A stretch of 64,000 nucleotides of DNA from Marinibaculum pumilum (GCF_042646425.1 NZ_JBHRTR010000005.1:186001-250000); one strand, 5' to 3'. Counted from the stretch's first letter, positions 1 to 9,402 are shown. Notes: generated by a model from the sequence alone, not told the origin. Made by a program: numbers and translations.

Positions 1-854
1 AGATAGACGAAGCGATTCTCCAGTGTGTCGGCAATCTGCCGCGTGTCCCAACTCCACACGACGTCTGAGAAAAACCAGGCAGGATCCTGGAAATAGTCTG
101 CCTTCTTCTGCTGCAGGTTGTGAATGATCGAATCGAAGTCTGGCAGTTTAAGGACGAACCGTCCGTCTGGCCGCAGGACCCTGCGAATCTCAGACAAGAC
201 CCGCTCAACTGTCGGATCGTCGAGATGCTCCAGGCAGTGTGACGAATAGGCACAATCGACGCTGCCATCTGCAAAAGGAACGACAAACTCAGGCGACAGC
301 TTCAATTGCAGACCGCCGCAGGGATGGCAAACCTCGTCGAGATTACACCAGAACGGGTGTACGAAGGACGAACCACCGCCAATGTTCAGGTACTTGGCAG
401 GATAAAAGAAATTGACGACGACGGCGGCCGCTATGTAGCCGGGTGCTGCCGCTACTCCGTGCGCCGGTCTGACCGCTGCCAGCAGTTTTTCGATCAATGC
501 AGCAGCTTCAGACGGATCAGGCGCAAGCACGATGGTCCGCACCATCTTTGCCAACTCGACCGGCCTGCCGTCGTTCAGGCGAGTGACGTCCGGACCAAAG
601 ATTGCGAAAGGATCTCTGCCCGCCTTGACGACGGCTTTGATCCGGTCCGGCAGCCATGATGGGTCGGCGGCACCCAGCGCCATCAGGGCTGTCGCAGCTG
701 TCGCCTGGATCAAGGGCGATGTCGATTCCCGGCCGATCTGAAGGACAGCCTCGGCAAGCCTTGGACGGTGTGCGTCCGCCAGGGCGGTCCACACACAACG
801 ATGCACGTTGTCGTAGCGAAGGATTGCAGAGCCGGAAGCTTCAGCCCGATACAT
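1..854 (-). CDS. Class I SAM-dependent methyltransferase, C-terminus cut by window edge
   Basis: An open frame of 284 codons runs from an ATG at 854 off the left edge of the window. From about residue 153 it has a Rossmann methyltransferase core: a motif I-like KYLNIGGGSS, then an acidic LDE, then VDCAYSSHCLEHLDD, which resembles the Methyltransf_11 pattern around the motif II/III strands, then VLRPDGRFVLKLPD. The first 150 residues are helical with no motif I recognise. The frame starts 30 bases after the stop of the metallo-beta-lactamase-fold gene, in the same direction. Base composition is clearly less GC-rich than the neighbours (many A/T third positions), which suggests a different origin. 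The substrate cannot be told. The ATG at 854 has only a weak ribosome binding site. Confidence 0.75.
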   Translation of the reverse strand, partial: MYRAEASGSAILRYDNVHRCVWTALADAHRPRLAEAVLQIGRESTSPLIQATAATALMALGAADPSWLPDRIKAVVKAGRDPFAIFGPDVTRLNDGRPVELAKMVRTIVLAPDPSEAAALIEKLLAAVRPAHGVAAAPGYIAAAVVVNFFYPAKYLNIGGGSSFVHPFWCNLDEVCHPCGGLQLKLSPEFVVPFADGSVDCAYSSHCLEHLDDPTVERVLSEIRRVLRPDGRFVLKLPDFDSIIHNLQQKKADYFQDPAWFFSDVVWSWDTRQIADTLENRFVY

Positions 855-884
855 TGTCACTATCTGTTTTCTAAAGTTGAGAGG

Positions 885-1643
885 TCAGATCTCGAGCATC
901 ATGCCATCATAGGCGGGTTCTACACCTTCAGGCAGATCCTTGCACAGGGTGCGGTAGTCGAGATCCAGGTGCATGTTGGTCAGCACCGCCCGGCGCGGCC
1001 GCAGCCGCGCGATCCATTCCAGGGTCAGGTCCAGATGCGCATGGGTCGGATGCGGCTTGTAGCGCATCGCGTCGACGATCCAGACCTCGACCCCTTCCAG
1101 CGCCGCGAAGGCGGCATCGTCCAGCGCCACCACGTCGTTGCTGTAGGCGATCGGGCCGAAGCGCAGGCCGGTCGATGGGATGCTGCCATGGTCCTGCGCG
1201 AAGGGCCGGACATCGATATCGCCGATCCGGAACGGACCGTCGAAGATGTGCGGCTTCACGATCGGCGGATAGAAGCTGCCGGGCGGCGCCTCGAAGATAT
1301 AGTCGAAGCGCTGGCCCAGGATCCCGTAGGTGCGCGCGTCGAGCCAGCCGTCCAGCGGCGCCCGCTGCCGCAGGGCCAGGGCCCGGACATCGTCGATGCC
1401 ATGCGCCTGGTCGGCATGCTCGTGGGTCCAGATCACCCCGTCCAGGCGGGTGGTGCCGGCATCCAGCAGCTGTTCCCGCAGGTCCGGGCTGGTATCGACC
1501 AGGACATTGGTCGTGCCGCTCTCCACCAGGATCGAGCAGCGGCGCCGCCGGTTGCGCGGTTCCGCCGGGTCGCAGGCGCCCCAGTCATTGCCGATCCGCG
1601 GCACCCCGCCGGAGGTGCCGCAGCCCAGGATGCGGACTTTCAT
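885..1643 (-). CDS. MBL-fold metallohydrolase, PhnP-like phosphodiesterase
   Basis: A 252-residue metallo-beta-lactamase-fold protein. The zinc site HEHADQAHG lies near residue 74 and the protein opens with MKVRILGCGTSGGVPRIG, typical of the PhnP/YycJ-like branch (PhnP hydrolyses phosphoribosyl cyclic phosphate). Two further histidine stretches, AQDHGSIP and LTNMHLDLDY, fit the remaining metal ligands. It is cytosolic, with no signal peptide. Its ATG overlaps the tatD stop in an ATGA, so it is the last gene of the metG-tatD chain; this tatD-MBL pair is common in alphaproteobacteria. No phn genes are nearby, so a role in phosphonate use is not supported; the exact substrate is unknown. Confidence 0.85.
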   Translation of the reverse strand: MKVRILGCGTSGGVPRIGNDWGACDPAEPRNRRRRCSILVESGTTNVLVDTSPDLREQLLDAGTTRLDGVIWTHEHADQAHGIDDVRALALRQRAPLDGWLDARTYGILGQRFDYIFEAPPGSFYPPIVKPHIFDGPFRIGDIDVRPFAQDHGSIPSTGLRFGPIAYSNDVVALDDAAFAALEGVEVWIVDAMRYKPHPTHAHLDLTLEWIARLRPRRAVLTNMHLDLDYRTLCKDLPEGVEPAYDGMMLEI

Positions 1644-2470
1644 GCGGCCGGTCCGGCCGGAGGAGCATCTTGCGGCACCGCGATCGCAGCGGGCGGCACC
1701 TTGGAGAACAGGCGCAGGAAGTTGGCCGTCGTGATCCCGGCCATCGCCTCCGGCGACATGCCGTGCAGCTCCGCCAGGCGCGCCGCGGTATGCGCCACGA
1801 AGGCCGGCTCGTTCGTCTTGCCCCGTTTCGGCACCGGCGCCAGGTAGGGGGCGTCGGTTTCCACCAGCAGCCGCTCCGGCGGCACCGCGGCAAAGGCATC
1901 CCGCAGCTCGTCGGCCTTCTTGAAGGTCATGATGCCGGAGGCGGAGATGTAGAAGCCCAGCGCGACCGCCTCCTCCGCCAGCTGCCGGCTGGAGGAGAAG
2001 CAGTGGATGACGCCGGGAAAGGCCCCCTGCCCCATCTCCTCCGCCAGGATCGCATTGGTGTCGGTATCGGCGTCGCGGGTATGGACGATCAGCGGCAGGC
2101 CGCTCTCCCGCGCCGCCGCGATATGGGCGCGGAAGCTGCGCGCCTGCGCCTCGCGCGGGCTGTGCTCGTAGAAATAGTCCAGGCCGGTTTCGCCGATGCC
2201 GACCACCTTCGGGTGCCGCGCCAGGTCCACCAGCTGCTGGGCCGACACCTCCGGTTCGCTGCCGGCCTCGTGCGGGTGGATGCCGACGGAGCAGTAGACG
2301 TTCTCATGCGCCTCCGCGATCGCCAGGATCTCGGGAAAGCGGCTGACCTTGGTGCAGATCGTCACCATCAGGCCGACCCCGGCATTGCCGGCACGGGCGA
2401 TCACCCCGTCACGGTCGTCGGCGAAATCGGGGAAGTCCAGGTGGCAGTGGCTGTCGACCAGCAGGCTCAT
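1640..2470 (-). CDS. tatD: TatD family metal-dependent DNase
   Basis: A 276-residue TIM-barrel hydrolase of the TatD family, two-metal 3'-5' exonucleases linked to DNA repair. The N-terminal metal motif is DSHCHLDF (residues 6-13). GIGETGLDYFYEH, LPLIVHTRDAD, HCFSSS and VETDAPYLAP carry the remaining ligands in the expected order. The start is the ATG at 2470, which overlaps the metG TGA; the frame can be opened 74 codons further upstream, but that part lies inside metG and has no family similarity. The tail after the NFLRLF motif is Pro/Ala-rich. Its stop overlaps the next gene's ATG. Confidence 0.93.
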   Translation of the reverse strand: MSLLVDSHCHLDFPDFADDRDGVIARAGNAGVGLMVTICTKVSRFPEILAIAEAHENVYCSVGIHPHEAGSEPEVSAQQLVDLARHPKVVGIGETGLDYFYEHSPREAQARSFRAHIAAARESGLPLIVHTRDADTDTNAILAEEMGQGAFPGVIHCFSSSRQLAEEAVALGFYISASGIMTFKKADELRDAFAAVPPERLLVETDAPYLAPVPKRGKTNEPAFVAHTAARLAELHGMSPEAMAGITTANFLRLFSKVPPAAIAVPQDAPPAGPAA

Positions 2471-4029
2471 CCCTGCGCGCCCGCCTCTTCGTCGGGCAGC
2501 TCGACCCGGGGGAAGACGCCTTCCGGCTTCGGCAGCGCGGTGCCGCCGGCCAGGGCGCCGGCCGCGCCGATCCTGTCGAAGCCGCGCGCATCGGCCGGCA
2601 CCGCCAGCTGGTCGAGCTGCCGCGCGGCGGCGGCCGGCACGAAGGGCTGCGCCAGGATGGCGATCTGGCGGATCGTGTCCGCCAGCACCCACAGCACCGT
2701 GCCCATGCGGCCCGGGTCGCTCTTGCGCAGGGCCCAGGGGGCCTGGTCGTCGATATACTTGTTGGCGGCGGACACCAGGTCGTTCCAGTACTGCAGCGCC
2801 TGGTGCACCGCCTGGCGGCCCATGGCATTGCGCATGCCGCCCATGCAGGCCTCCGCCTGCGCCAGCAGCTGCCGGTCGGCCTCCGCCAGCGCGCCGGGCT
2901 CCGGCAGGCTGCCGCCGCAGTTGCGGGCGATGAACGACAGGGTGCGCAGGCCCAGATTGCCGAAGCCGTTCGCCAGCTCGCCGTTGATCCGCATCACCAC
3001 GGCGCGGCGGCTGAAATCGCCGTCATTGCCGAACGGGACCTCGCGCATCAGGAAATAGCGGGTCTGGTCCAGGCCGAAGGTGTCGATCAGTTCGAACGGG
3101 TCGATCACGTTGCCCAGCGACTTGGAGATCTTCTGCCCCTCGTTGGTCCACCAGCCATGGGCGAAGACCCGCTTCGGCGGTTCCAGGCCCGCCGACATCA
3201 GGAAGGCCGGCCAGTACACCGTATGGAAACGCAGGATGTCCTTGCCGATGACATGCAGGTCCGCGGGCCAGAAGGTCCGGTACAGCGGGTCGTCGGTGTC
3301 GGGATAGCCGATGGCGGTGATGTAGTTGGTCAGCGCGTCCAGCCAGACATACATCACATGGTCCGGGTCGCCGGGCACCGGCACGCCCCACTTGTAGGTG
3401 GTGCGGGAGATCGACAGGTCCCGCAGGCCGCCGCGCACGAAGCTCATCACCTCGTTGCGGCGGCTCTCCGGCGCGATGAAGCCGGGATTGGCCTCGTAGA
3501 AGGCCAGCAGCCGCTCCGCCCAGGCGGACAGGCGGAAGAAATAGGACGGCTCCTCCACCCATTCCACCGGCGCACCGCTGGGCGCCACCCGGTTGCCGGC
3601 GGCATCCACCGTCAGCTCATCCTCGCCGTAGAACGCCTCGTCCCGCACCGCGTACCAGCCGGAATAGGAGCCCAGGTAGATGTCGCCGGCCTCCGCCATG
3701 CGCTGCCAGATCGCCTGGGTGGCACGGACATGGCGGTCCTCTGTGGTGCGGATGAAATCGTCGTTGGAGATGTCCAGCGCCTCGGCCAGCTGGCGGAAGC
3801 GCTGGCTGACCCGGTTGCAGAACGCCTGCGGCGCCTCGCCATGGTTCTGGGCGGACTTCTCCACCTTCTGCCCATGTTCGTCGGTGCCGGTCAGGAAGCG
3901 CACGGGACGGCCGTCCAGCCGCATGAAGCGGGCAATCACATCGCAGGCGATCGTCGTATAGGCGTGCCCGATATGCGGATTGTCGTTCACATAGTAGATC
4001 GGCGTCGTGATGTAGAAGGCGTCGGTCAT
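2467..4029 (-). CDS. metG: Methionyl-tRNA synthetase
   Basis: This 520-residue class I synthetase charges tRNA-Met. The HIGH motif is HIGH at residues 19-22 and the KMSKS motif is KISKS at 300-304. The Rossmann core is followed by a helical anticodon-binding domain. It is the short form: it ends soon after the anticodon domain without the EMAP/Trbp111-like dimerisation domain, and I see no four-cysteine zinc knuckle in the connective peptide. It sits between holB and tatD and overlaps tatD by four bases, so translation is probably coupled. Confidence 0.97.
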   Translation of the reverse strand: MTDAFYITTPIYYVNDNPHIGHAYTTIACDVIARFMRLDGRPVRFLTGTDEHGQKVEKSAQNHGEAPQAFCNRVSQRFRQLAEALDISNDDFIRTTEDRHVRATQAIWQRMAEAGDIYLGSYSGWYAVRDEAFYGEDELTVDAAGNRVAPSGAPVEWVEEPSYFFRLSAWAERLLAFYEANPGFIAPESRRNEVMSFVRGGLRDLSISRTTYKWGVPVPGDPDHVMYVWLDALTNYITAIGYPDTDDPLYRTFWPADLHVIGKDILRFHTVYWPAFLMSAGLEPPKRVFAHGWWTNEGQKISKSLGNVIDPFELIDTFGLDQTRYFLMREVPFGNDGDFSRRAVVMRINGELANGFGNLGLRTLSFIARNCGGSLPEPGALAEADRQLLAQAEACMGGMRNAMGRQAVHQALQYWNDLVSAANKYIDDQAPWALRKSDPGRMGTVLWVLADTIRQIAILAQPFVPAAAARQLDQLAVPADARGFDRIGAAGALAGGTALPKPEGVFPRVELPDEEAGAQG

Positions 4030-4101
4030 AGCCGCGCTCGTGGCTCCCTCGATCGGCCTTTTCGGGGTGGCGGGTATCAGCCGGCGGGCCGGCCCGGCCA
4101 G

Positions 4102-5277
4102 TCAGGCGGCCCGCATGCCCTGCCGTGCGGCCGCCGCGAGGCGGTTGAACAGGCTGAGCAGCACATGCTTGCGGTCCAGGGCGAGCGCGTCGGTCGCCCG
4201 GGAAAGCTCGCCCAGCTTTTCCCATACGGCTATCCACTCCGCAAGGTCGCAGCCGGGCGGGAACAGCCGTTCGGCGAGCGCCGCCTCGCCCGGGCGGACG
4301 CCGGCATCGGCGCGGCCGCGGGCGGCGCCGGCGATCTGCCGTGCCAGCAGGGCGCGCAGCAGCTCCATCACCGTGGCGAAGGCGCCGGTCCCGCCGGTGC
4401 CGCCGGCGCGGCCCAGCCGGTCGGCGAAGGCGTGCAGCTCCGCCACCGGCACCGCCGGCAGACGGCCCAGCAGGGCCAGCAGCGCGTCGTAAAGCTCCAG
4501 TCCGCCCTCCTGCAGCAGCGCGTCCAGGCGGCCCGGGCTGCCGGCCGCCAGGGCCGCCAGCGCGGCGCGGTCCGCCTCCCCCAGGTCCGGCGCCTGGCGC
4601 GACAGCACCGCTTCCATCTCCGACGGGGCCAGGGCCTGCAGGTCCAGCCGCCGGCAGCGCGAACGGATCGTCGGCAGCAGCGCCCCGGGGCTGTGGCTGA
4701 CCAGGAACAGCAGCCCCTTGGGCGGCGGCTCCTCGAGGATCTTCAGGATCGCATTGGCGGCATGGCGGTTCAGTTCGTCGGCCGAATCGATGATCGCGAT
4801 GCGGTAGCCGCCTTCCGCCGCGGTCATGCCGAAGAACGGCACCAGGCGCCGCGCATCCTCGGCCACGATCTCCGACCGCCAGCGTTTGCCCTTGTCGTCC
4901 CAGGCACGCTCGATCACCAGCAGGTCGGCATGGCCCAGGCTGGCGATGCGGTGCGACACCGGATCGTCCGGCGACACGTCCAGGCTTTGCGGTTCCGCGG
5001 CCGGCGGCGGCTCGTCGCCGAACAGGCCGGGGCCGTCATCCGCACCCGCCGGTGCCCCTGACGCTGTCTGGGCCTGCCGCTGCAGCACGAAGCGCGCGCA
5101 GCGGAAAGCGAAGCTGGCCTTGCCGATGCCCTTCGGGCCGGCGATCAGCCAGGCATGGGCCATCCGGCCGGAGGACCAGGCCTGCAGAAACTGCCGCTCC
5201 GCCGCCTCATGCCCGACCAGGGCCGTGGCATGGCGCGGCGCCCATGAGGCCGCCTCGGTTTCGTCGAAATCCGCCAT
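4102..5277 (-). CDS. holB: DNA polymerase III subunit delta'
   Basis: A 391-residue clamp-loader subunit. The N-terminal AAA+ domain has RMAHAWLIAGPKGIGKA (Walker A near residue 48), then DSADELNRHAANAILKILEEPP, the DEFH/sensor region diagnostic of delta', and VSHSPGALLPTIRSRC, the sensor 1 and SRC motif. The C-terminal half is a helical collar domain. It stands between tmk and metG, the usual alphaproteobacterial order. A 72-base gap separates it from metG. An insertion of about 50 Gln/Ala/Pro-rich residues after the first helix is typical for alphaproteobacterial copies. Confidence 0.94.
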   Translation of the reverse strand: MADFDETEAASWAPRHATALVGHEAAERQFLQAWSSGRMAHAWLIAGPKGIGKASFAFRCARFVLQRQAQTASGAPAGADDGPGLFGDEPPPAAEPQSLDVSPDDPVSHRIASLGHADLLVIERAWDDKGKRWRSEIVAEDARRLVPFFGMTAAEGGYRIAIIDSADELNRHAANAILKILEEPPPKGLLFLVSHSPGALLPTIRSRCRRLDLQALAPSEMEAVLSRQAPDLGEADRAALAALAAGSPGRLDALLQEGGLELYDALLALLGRLPAVPVAELHAFADRLGRAGGTGGTGAFATVMELLRALLARQIAGAARGRADAGVRPGEAALAERLFPPGCDLAEWIAVWEKLGELSRATDALALDRKHVLLSLFNRLAAAARQGMRAA

Positions 5278-5294
5278 GGCGGCAGGCTAGCCTG

Positions 5295-5954
5295 TCAGCA
5301 CGGAAGCGGGAACCGCGCCGCGACGAGATCCCAGATCCGGTCCGCCACCGCCTCCGGCGCGCCGCCCGCAGGCACCAGCCGGCAGCGGTCCGGGTTCTCC
5401 GCTGCGATGCGGCGGAAGGCGGCGGCGACCCGCTCGTGATAGTCGGCGCCCATCCGCTCGTAGCGGTCCGAAGCGGCGCCGCGGGCAGCCTGGCGGTCAG
5501 CGGCCCGGGCCAGGCCCAGGTCCGGCGCCAGGTCCAGCACCAGGGTCAGGCCGGGCAGGAAATCGCCCATCGTCCAGGCGGCGAGTGCCGCCACCTTGTC
5601 CGTCCCGAGCCGGCCGGCAATGCCCTGATAGGCCATGGTGGAATCGACGAAGCGGTCGCACAGCACCCACTGCCCCGCCTGCAGCGCCGGCCAGACGGTG
5701 CGCACCAGGTGCATGCGCCGGGCGGCGAAATGCAGCAGCGCCTCCGCCTCCGCGTCCCAGCGGTCGGCGGCACCGGTCACCAGCAGCTCCCGGATCGCCT
5801 CGGCTTCGGGCGCACCGCCGGGCTCGCGGGTGGTGACTACCTGCTGCCCGGCCTCCCGCAGCCGCCGCGCCAGCAATGCGACCTGGGTCGACTTCCCCGT
5901 GCCCTCGCCGCCCTCGAAGGTGACGAAGCGCCCTGCCCCCGCCGGTATGGTCAC
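5295..5954 (-). CDS. tmk: Thymidylate kinase
   Basis: This 219-residue P-loop kinase phosphorylates dTMP to dTDP for DNA synthesis. FVTFEGGEGTGKSTQ carries the P-loop (residues 15-22), TTREPGG the DRX-like substrate loop, and VLCDRFVDSTMAYQG the dTMP-binding motif. The start is a GTG at 5954; no ATG precedes the P-loop in this frame, so the GTG is well supported. The gene lies 23 bases after dac and 17 bases before holB. Confidence 0.95.
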   Translation of the reverse strand: MTIPAGAGRFVTFEGGEGTGKSTQVALLARRLREAGQQVVTTREPGGAPEAEAIRELLVTGAADRWDAEAEALLHFAARRMHLVRTVWPALQAGQWVLCDRFVDSTMAYQGIAGRLGTDKVAALAAWTMGDFLPGLTLVLDLAPDLGLARAADRQAARGAASDRYERMGADYHERVAAAFRRIAAENPDRCRLVPAGGAPEAVADRIWDLVAARFPLPC

Positions 5955-5977
5955 GGCGCAACCGTCAGGCGGCCGGG

Positions 5978-7162
5978 TCAGCCGGGCTCGCCGCCATTGC
6001 CCCAGACCAGGTAGTTGAGCGCCGCGCCGATGCGGCCGACAAGGCCCAGCTCGGTAACGTCGGCGCCGGCCAGCAGCGGCCGTTCGATCGGTTCGATGCC
6101 GGGCGCCTCGATCACCAGGCGGGCGATCGGCGTGCCCTTGGAGATCGGCGCCGGAACCGGCTCGTCATAGACATATTTCATGCTCAGCTGTTCGCCGGCA
6201 CGGCGCGGCAGGGTGACGGCCAGGTCCTCCTCCAGGACCAGCGGCACGGCGGACGGGCTGCCCAGCCAGGTCTTCGCCTCCGCCACAGTCTCGCCCGCCT
6301 TGAAGACCTGCACCGACTTGAAGTCGTTGAACGCCGCACGGATCAGGCGCTCCGCCTCCCGCGCCCGGGCGTTCTGGCTCTCCAGCCCGTTCAGCACCAG
6401 GTAGATGCGGCGACCGTCCTGGATCGCCGAGGCGGTCAGGCCGTAGCCCGCATCCTCCGTATGGCCGGTCTTCAGGCCGTCCGCGCCGACGGACTTGTAC
6501 AGCAGCGGGTTGCGGTTGCCCTGGCTGATATCGGCATAGGTGAAGTTCTTCTCGGAATAGATCTCGTAATGCTCCGGGAAATCCTCGACGATCCGCTTGG
6601 CCAGGGTCGCCAGGTCCCGCGCTGTCATGTGCTGCCCTTCGGCCGGCAGGCCGCTGGCATTCTTGAACACCGAATCCGTCAGCCCGATGCGCCGGCCGGT
6701 TTCCGTCATCAGCTCCGCGAAGCGCTCCTCCGAGCCGGACAGGTTCTCCGCCACCACCACCGTGGCATCGTTGCCCGACTGCACGATGATGCCGCGCAGC
6801 AGGTCGGAGACGGTGACCTGGTCGTTCACCAGCACGAACATCTTCGAGCCGCCGGTGCGCCAGGCCTTCTCGCTGACCGAGAAGGTGTCCTCCAGGCTCA
6901 GCTCCCCCTTTTTCAGGCGGTCGAAGACGATATAGGCGGTCATCAGCTTCGCCATCGACGAGGGCGGCATCGGCCTGTCGGCGTTCTTCTCCAGCAGCAC
7001 CGTCCCGGTGGAATCGTCGATCATGATCGCCTCTTCCGCGACCGTATCCAGGCTGCTGGCCGCCTGTCCCTGCAGCGGCAGCAGCAGGCAGAAGAGCAGC
7101 AGCATGGCGGCGGCCGCGAGCCGGCCGGCGGGACGGCGGTTGGGGAAGGCAATGGCAGTCAT
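5978..7162 (-). CDS. D-alanyl-D-alanine carboxypeptidase (PBP5/6 type)
   Basis: A 394-residue serine peptidase that trims the terminal D-Ala from peptidoglycan pentapeptides in the periplasm. A signal peptide covers residues 1-35 (hydrophobic stretch LAAAAMLLLFCLLLPL, cut after GQA). Catalytic motifs are SMAK at 69-72, SGN at 129-131 and KTG at 231-233, followed by the PBP5_C beta domain ending near residue 350. The C-terminus may act as a membrane-anchoring helix. It follows rlpA and precedes tmk, so wall-remodelling and replication genes share this operon. Confidence 0.93.
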   Translation of the reverse strand: MTAIAFPNRRPAGRLAAAAMLLLFCLLLPLQGQAASSLDTVAEEAIMIDDSTGTVLLEKNADRPMPPSSMAKLMTAYIVFDRLKKGELSLEDTFSVSEKAWRTGGSKMFVLVNDQVTVSDLLRGIIVQSGNDATVVVAENLSGSEERFAELMTETGRRIGLTDSVFKNASGLPAEGQHMTARDLATLAKRIVEDFPEHYEIYSEKNFTYADISQGNRNPLLYKSVGADGLKTGHTEDAGYGLTASAIQDGRRIYLVLNGLESQNARAREAERLIRAAFNDFKSVQVFKAGETVAEAKTWLGSPSAVPLVLEEDLAVTLPRRAGEQLSMKYVYDEPVPAPISKGTPIARLVIEAPGIEPIERPLLAGADVTELGLVGRIGAALNYLVWGNGGEPG

Positions 7163-7259
7163 CTTGCTGTTTCCGTATCGCAGAAATCACGGTCCGGGCC
7201 GGGTTGCGCCCGACCTGGGCGGCCCGATGCGCCGGCCGTTGCTGACGGAGCCGGAAGGC

Positions 7260-8279
7260 TCAGTTCACGACGATGCGGGCACCGGAATGGCCCAGCTTCT
7301 CCAGCTGGTCGAGCAGGCGGTCCGCCGTGGCCACGTCCGGGATCGGGCCCAGGCGGACGCGATAGAACTCTACGCCTTCCACCTGGGTCGGCGACACCGC
7401 GGCCGCGGCCAGCCCGGCCAGCTTCGCGCTCAGACGGTCGGCATTCTCGCGGTTCGTGAAGGCCCCGGCCTGCACGAAGATCGCCGCGTCCGGCTGTGCC
7501 GGCCCGACCGCCAGGGTCTTCTCCAGGTCGACATCGGCGATCAGCTGCGCCGGCGCCCGCTGCGGACCTTGCGGCGCCGACTTCACCGACGCAACCGCGG
7601 CGGCGGATGTGGCATTGTCCGGCGGCGGGGCCAGCACCTCGGCCGTCACTTTGCCGCGCGGCGAGGAGGTGATCGGCGATTGCAGCTCGGGCGGGGTCAG
7701 GCCGACACCCGCCTGGGCGACCTGGATCTCGCCGACCTCGTCGTCGCGCAGGGCGCGCACCCGCACCTTCGCGGTACCCTGCTGCTCGAAGCCCAGCAGC
7801 TGCGCCCCGCGCCGCGACATGTCGATGATCCGGCCATGTGCGAAAGGCCCGCGGTCGTTGACCCGCACCACCAGGGAGCGGCCATTGTCCAGGTTGGTGA
7901 CCTGCACCAGGCTGGGCAATGGCAGGGTGGTATGCGCGGCGCTGATCTTGTGCTGGTCGAAGACCTCGCCGTTCGCGGTGTCGCGGCCGTGGAAGCCGGG
8001 ACCGTACCAGGACGCGATCCCGGTCTCGTCATAGGTCGGATCGGCCTTCGGGTGGTACCAGATTCCGGCGACCTGATAGGGCCGGCCGATCTTCTGCCGG
8101 CCGCCGATCCCCGCCATCTCGGTGGTGGTATAGAGCTCGCCGGTCGCCTCCTTGGTGGCATGGCTGGCCAGCTGGACCTCGGAGCAGGCCGACAGCAGGA
8201 GCAGCCCTGCAAAGGCCGCCGCCAGGCGCATGGTCACCCGCCCCGCCGCCGGCCCACGGGCCGCCCCTGCCGCCATCAT
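7260..8279 (-). CDS. rlpA: RlpA-like septal-ring lipoprotein with SPOR domain
   Basis: A lipoprotein of 339 residues. The lipobox LLSAC follows a short hydrophobic stretch. Next comes a double-psi beta-barrel domain with GIASWYGPGFHGRDTANGE and VVRVNDRGPF, the family hallmark of this lytic transglycosylase. After a low-complexity linker, a C-terminal SPOR domain (VQAGAFTNRENADRL to the end) should bind denuded glycan at the septum. I chose the ATG at 8279 because it overlaps the mltB stop (ATGA); the ATG at 8231 gives a shorter signal peptide and is a real alternative. The longer frame to 8477 lies within mltB and is not coding. Confidence 0.9.
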   Translation of the reverse strand: MMAAGAARGPAAGRVTMRLAAAFAGLLLLSACSEVQLASHATKEATGELYTTTEMAGIGGRQKIGRPYQVAGIWYHPKADPTYDETGIASWYGPGFHGRDTANGEVFDQHKISAAHTTLPLPSLVQVTNLDNGRSLVVRVNDRGPFAHGRIIDMSRRGAQLLGFEQQGTAKVRVRALRDDEVGEIQVAQAGVGLTPPELQSPITSSPRGKVTAEVLAPPPDNATSAAAVASVKSAPQGPQRAPAQLIADVDLEKTLAVGPAQPDAAIFVQAGAFTNRENADRLSAKLAGLAAAAVSPTQVEGVEFYRVRLGPIPDVATADRLLDQLEKLGHSGARIVVN

Positions 8280-9364
8280 CGTCCGCCGATCCTGTCCGAA
8301 AGGGTGCCAACCGCGATGCCGAAGAAGTTCGACCGGTTCCAGTTCAGGATCCGGTCGAAATTGCCGTAGACGACATAGGCCGGGCCATCCGGGCCGGACG
8401 GCAGGAGGATGCGCGAGCGCAGGTTGGGGCTCGGCAGGTCGCTGCCGTCCGGCCGCCGGACGCCCATCGCCTGCCACTCGTTCAGGCCCTTGTAGACCTT
8501 GTTCTCCGCCAGGGCGGTATCGAAGCCCTTCGGCAGGCGCACCGGCCGCCCCCAGGTCTCGCCCGGGTCCCAGCCCAGGGAGGAGAGGTAGTTCGCGGCC
8601 GAGGAAAGCGCGTCGACCCGGTCCTCCCAGATGTCCATGTCGCCGTCGCCGTCGCCGTCATGGGCATAGGCCATGTAGGTGGAGGGCATGAACTGCACCT
8701 GCCCCATCGCGCCGGCCCAGGACCCCTTCATCTCGGCCACTTCCATGCCCTGGCGGTCCATGATCACCAGCGCGTCCATCAGCTGCTTGCGAAAGAACTC
8801 CGCGCGGCGCCCCTCATAGGCCAGGGTGGCAAGCGCGGGGATCACCTGGAAGCCGCCTGTATTGCTGCCGAAGTTGGTCTCGATCCCCCACAGCGCGACC
8901 AGGTAGCGGGGCTGCACGCCATGGCTGGCGGCGATCGCCTCGATCTCGTCGCGATGCGCGGCCAGCAGGCGCCGGCCGCGGTCGATGCGGGTCTGGCTGA
9001 CCACGTTCCGCAGGTAGCGGTCCAGGGTCATGGTGAACTCCGGCTGCCGCCGGTCCAGCTCGATCACCCGTTCGATCGGCGACAGGCCGGACAGCGCCCG
9101 GTCCAGGGTCGCCCGGCTGACGCCGCGGGCGGCGGCTTCCTCCGCCACCCCTTTCAGCCAGGCCTGGAAGGCGGCATCGTCCACCGCCTCCACCGGCGGC
9201 ATTTCCGGGGCTTCCGGGTCGGTGCCGGCGGCCTGCGCCGGCACCGCCGCCAGCGGCAGGAGGAGCAGCGCCGCGGCCAGCAGTGCCGCGCGCGGTCCGG
9301 TGCCGTGGCGGCCCTGCCTGGAACGGGCTGTGGGGCGCCGGGAATCTTGTCTTGGATAGGTCAT
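8276..9364 (-). CDS. mltB: Lytic murein transglycosylase, MltB family
   Basis: A 362-residue periplasmic lytic transglycosylase (SLT 2 family). After a long basic n-region a signal segment LLAAALLLLPLAAVPAQA precedes the mature protein. The catalytic glutamate lies in LVALWGIETNFGSNTGGF (E162), followed by GAMGQVQFMPSTYMAYA and the acidic DGDGDGDMDIWED loop usual for MltB. The C-terminus has the peptidoglycan-binding-like NFDRILNWNRSNFF. I start at the ATG at 9364, downstream of a likely promoter (9403-9430); the ATG at 9439 would lie upstream of that transcription start. Confidence 0.92.
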   Translation of the reverse strand: MTYPRQDSRRPTARSRQGRHGTGPRAALLAAALLLLPLAAVPAQAAGTDPEAPEMPPVEAVDDAAFQAWLKGVAEEAAARGVSRATLDRALSGLSPIERVIELDRRQPEFTMTLDRYLRNVVSQTRIDRGRRLLAAHRDEIEAIAASHGVQPRYLVALWGIETNFGSNTGGFQVIPALATLAYEGRRAEFFRKQLMDALVIMDRQGMEVAEMKGSWAGAMGQVQFMPSTYMAYAHDGDGDGDMDIWEDRVDALSSAANYLSSLGWDPGETWGRPVRLPKGFDTALAENKVYKGLNEWQAMGVRRPDGSDLPSPNLRSRILLPSGPDGPAYVVYGNFDRILNWNRSNFFGIAVGTLSDRIGGR

Positions 9365-9402
9365 ATTTCGGCCGATGTGGTAGGTCGCAACCCCAGGACG
9401 AC

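Noticed and set aside
1175..3058. A 627-codon plus-strand frame over tatD and metG
   Set aside because: Antisense to two well-supported genes; composition is Arg/Ala-rich noise.
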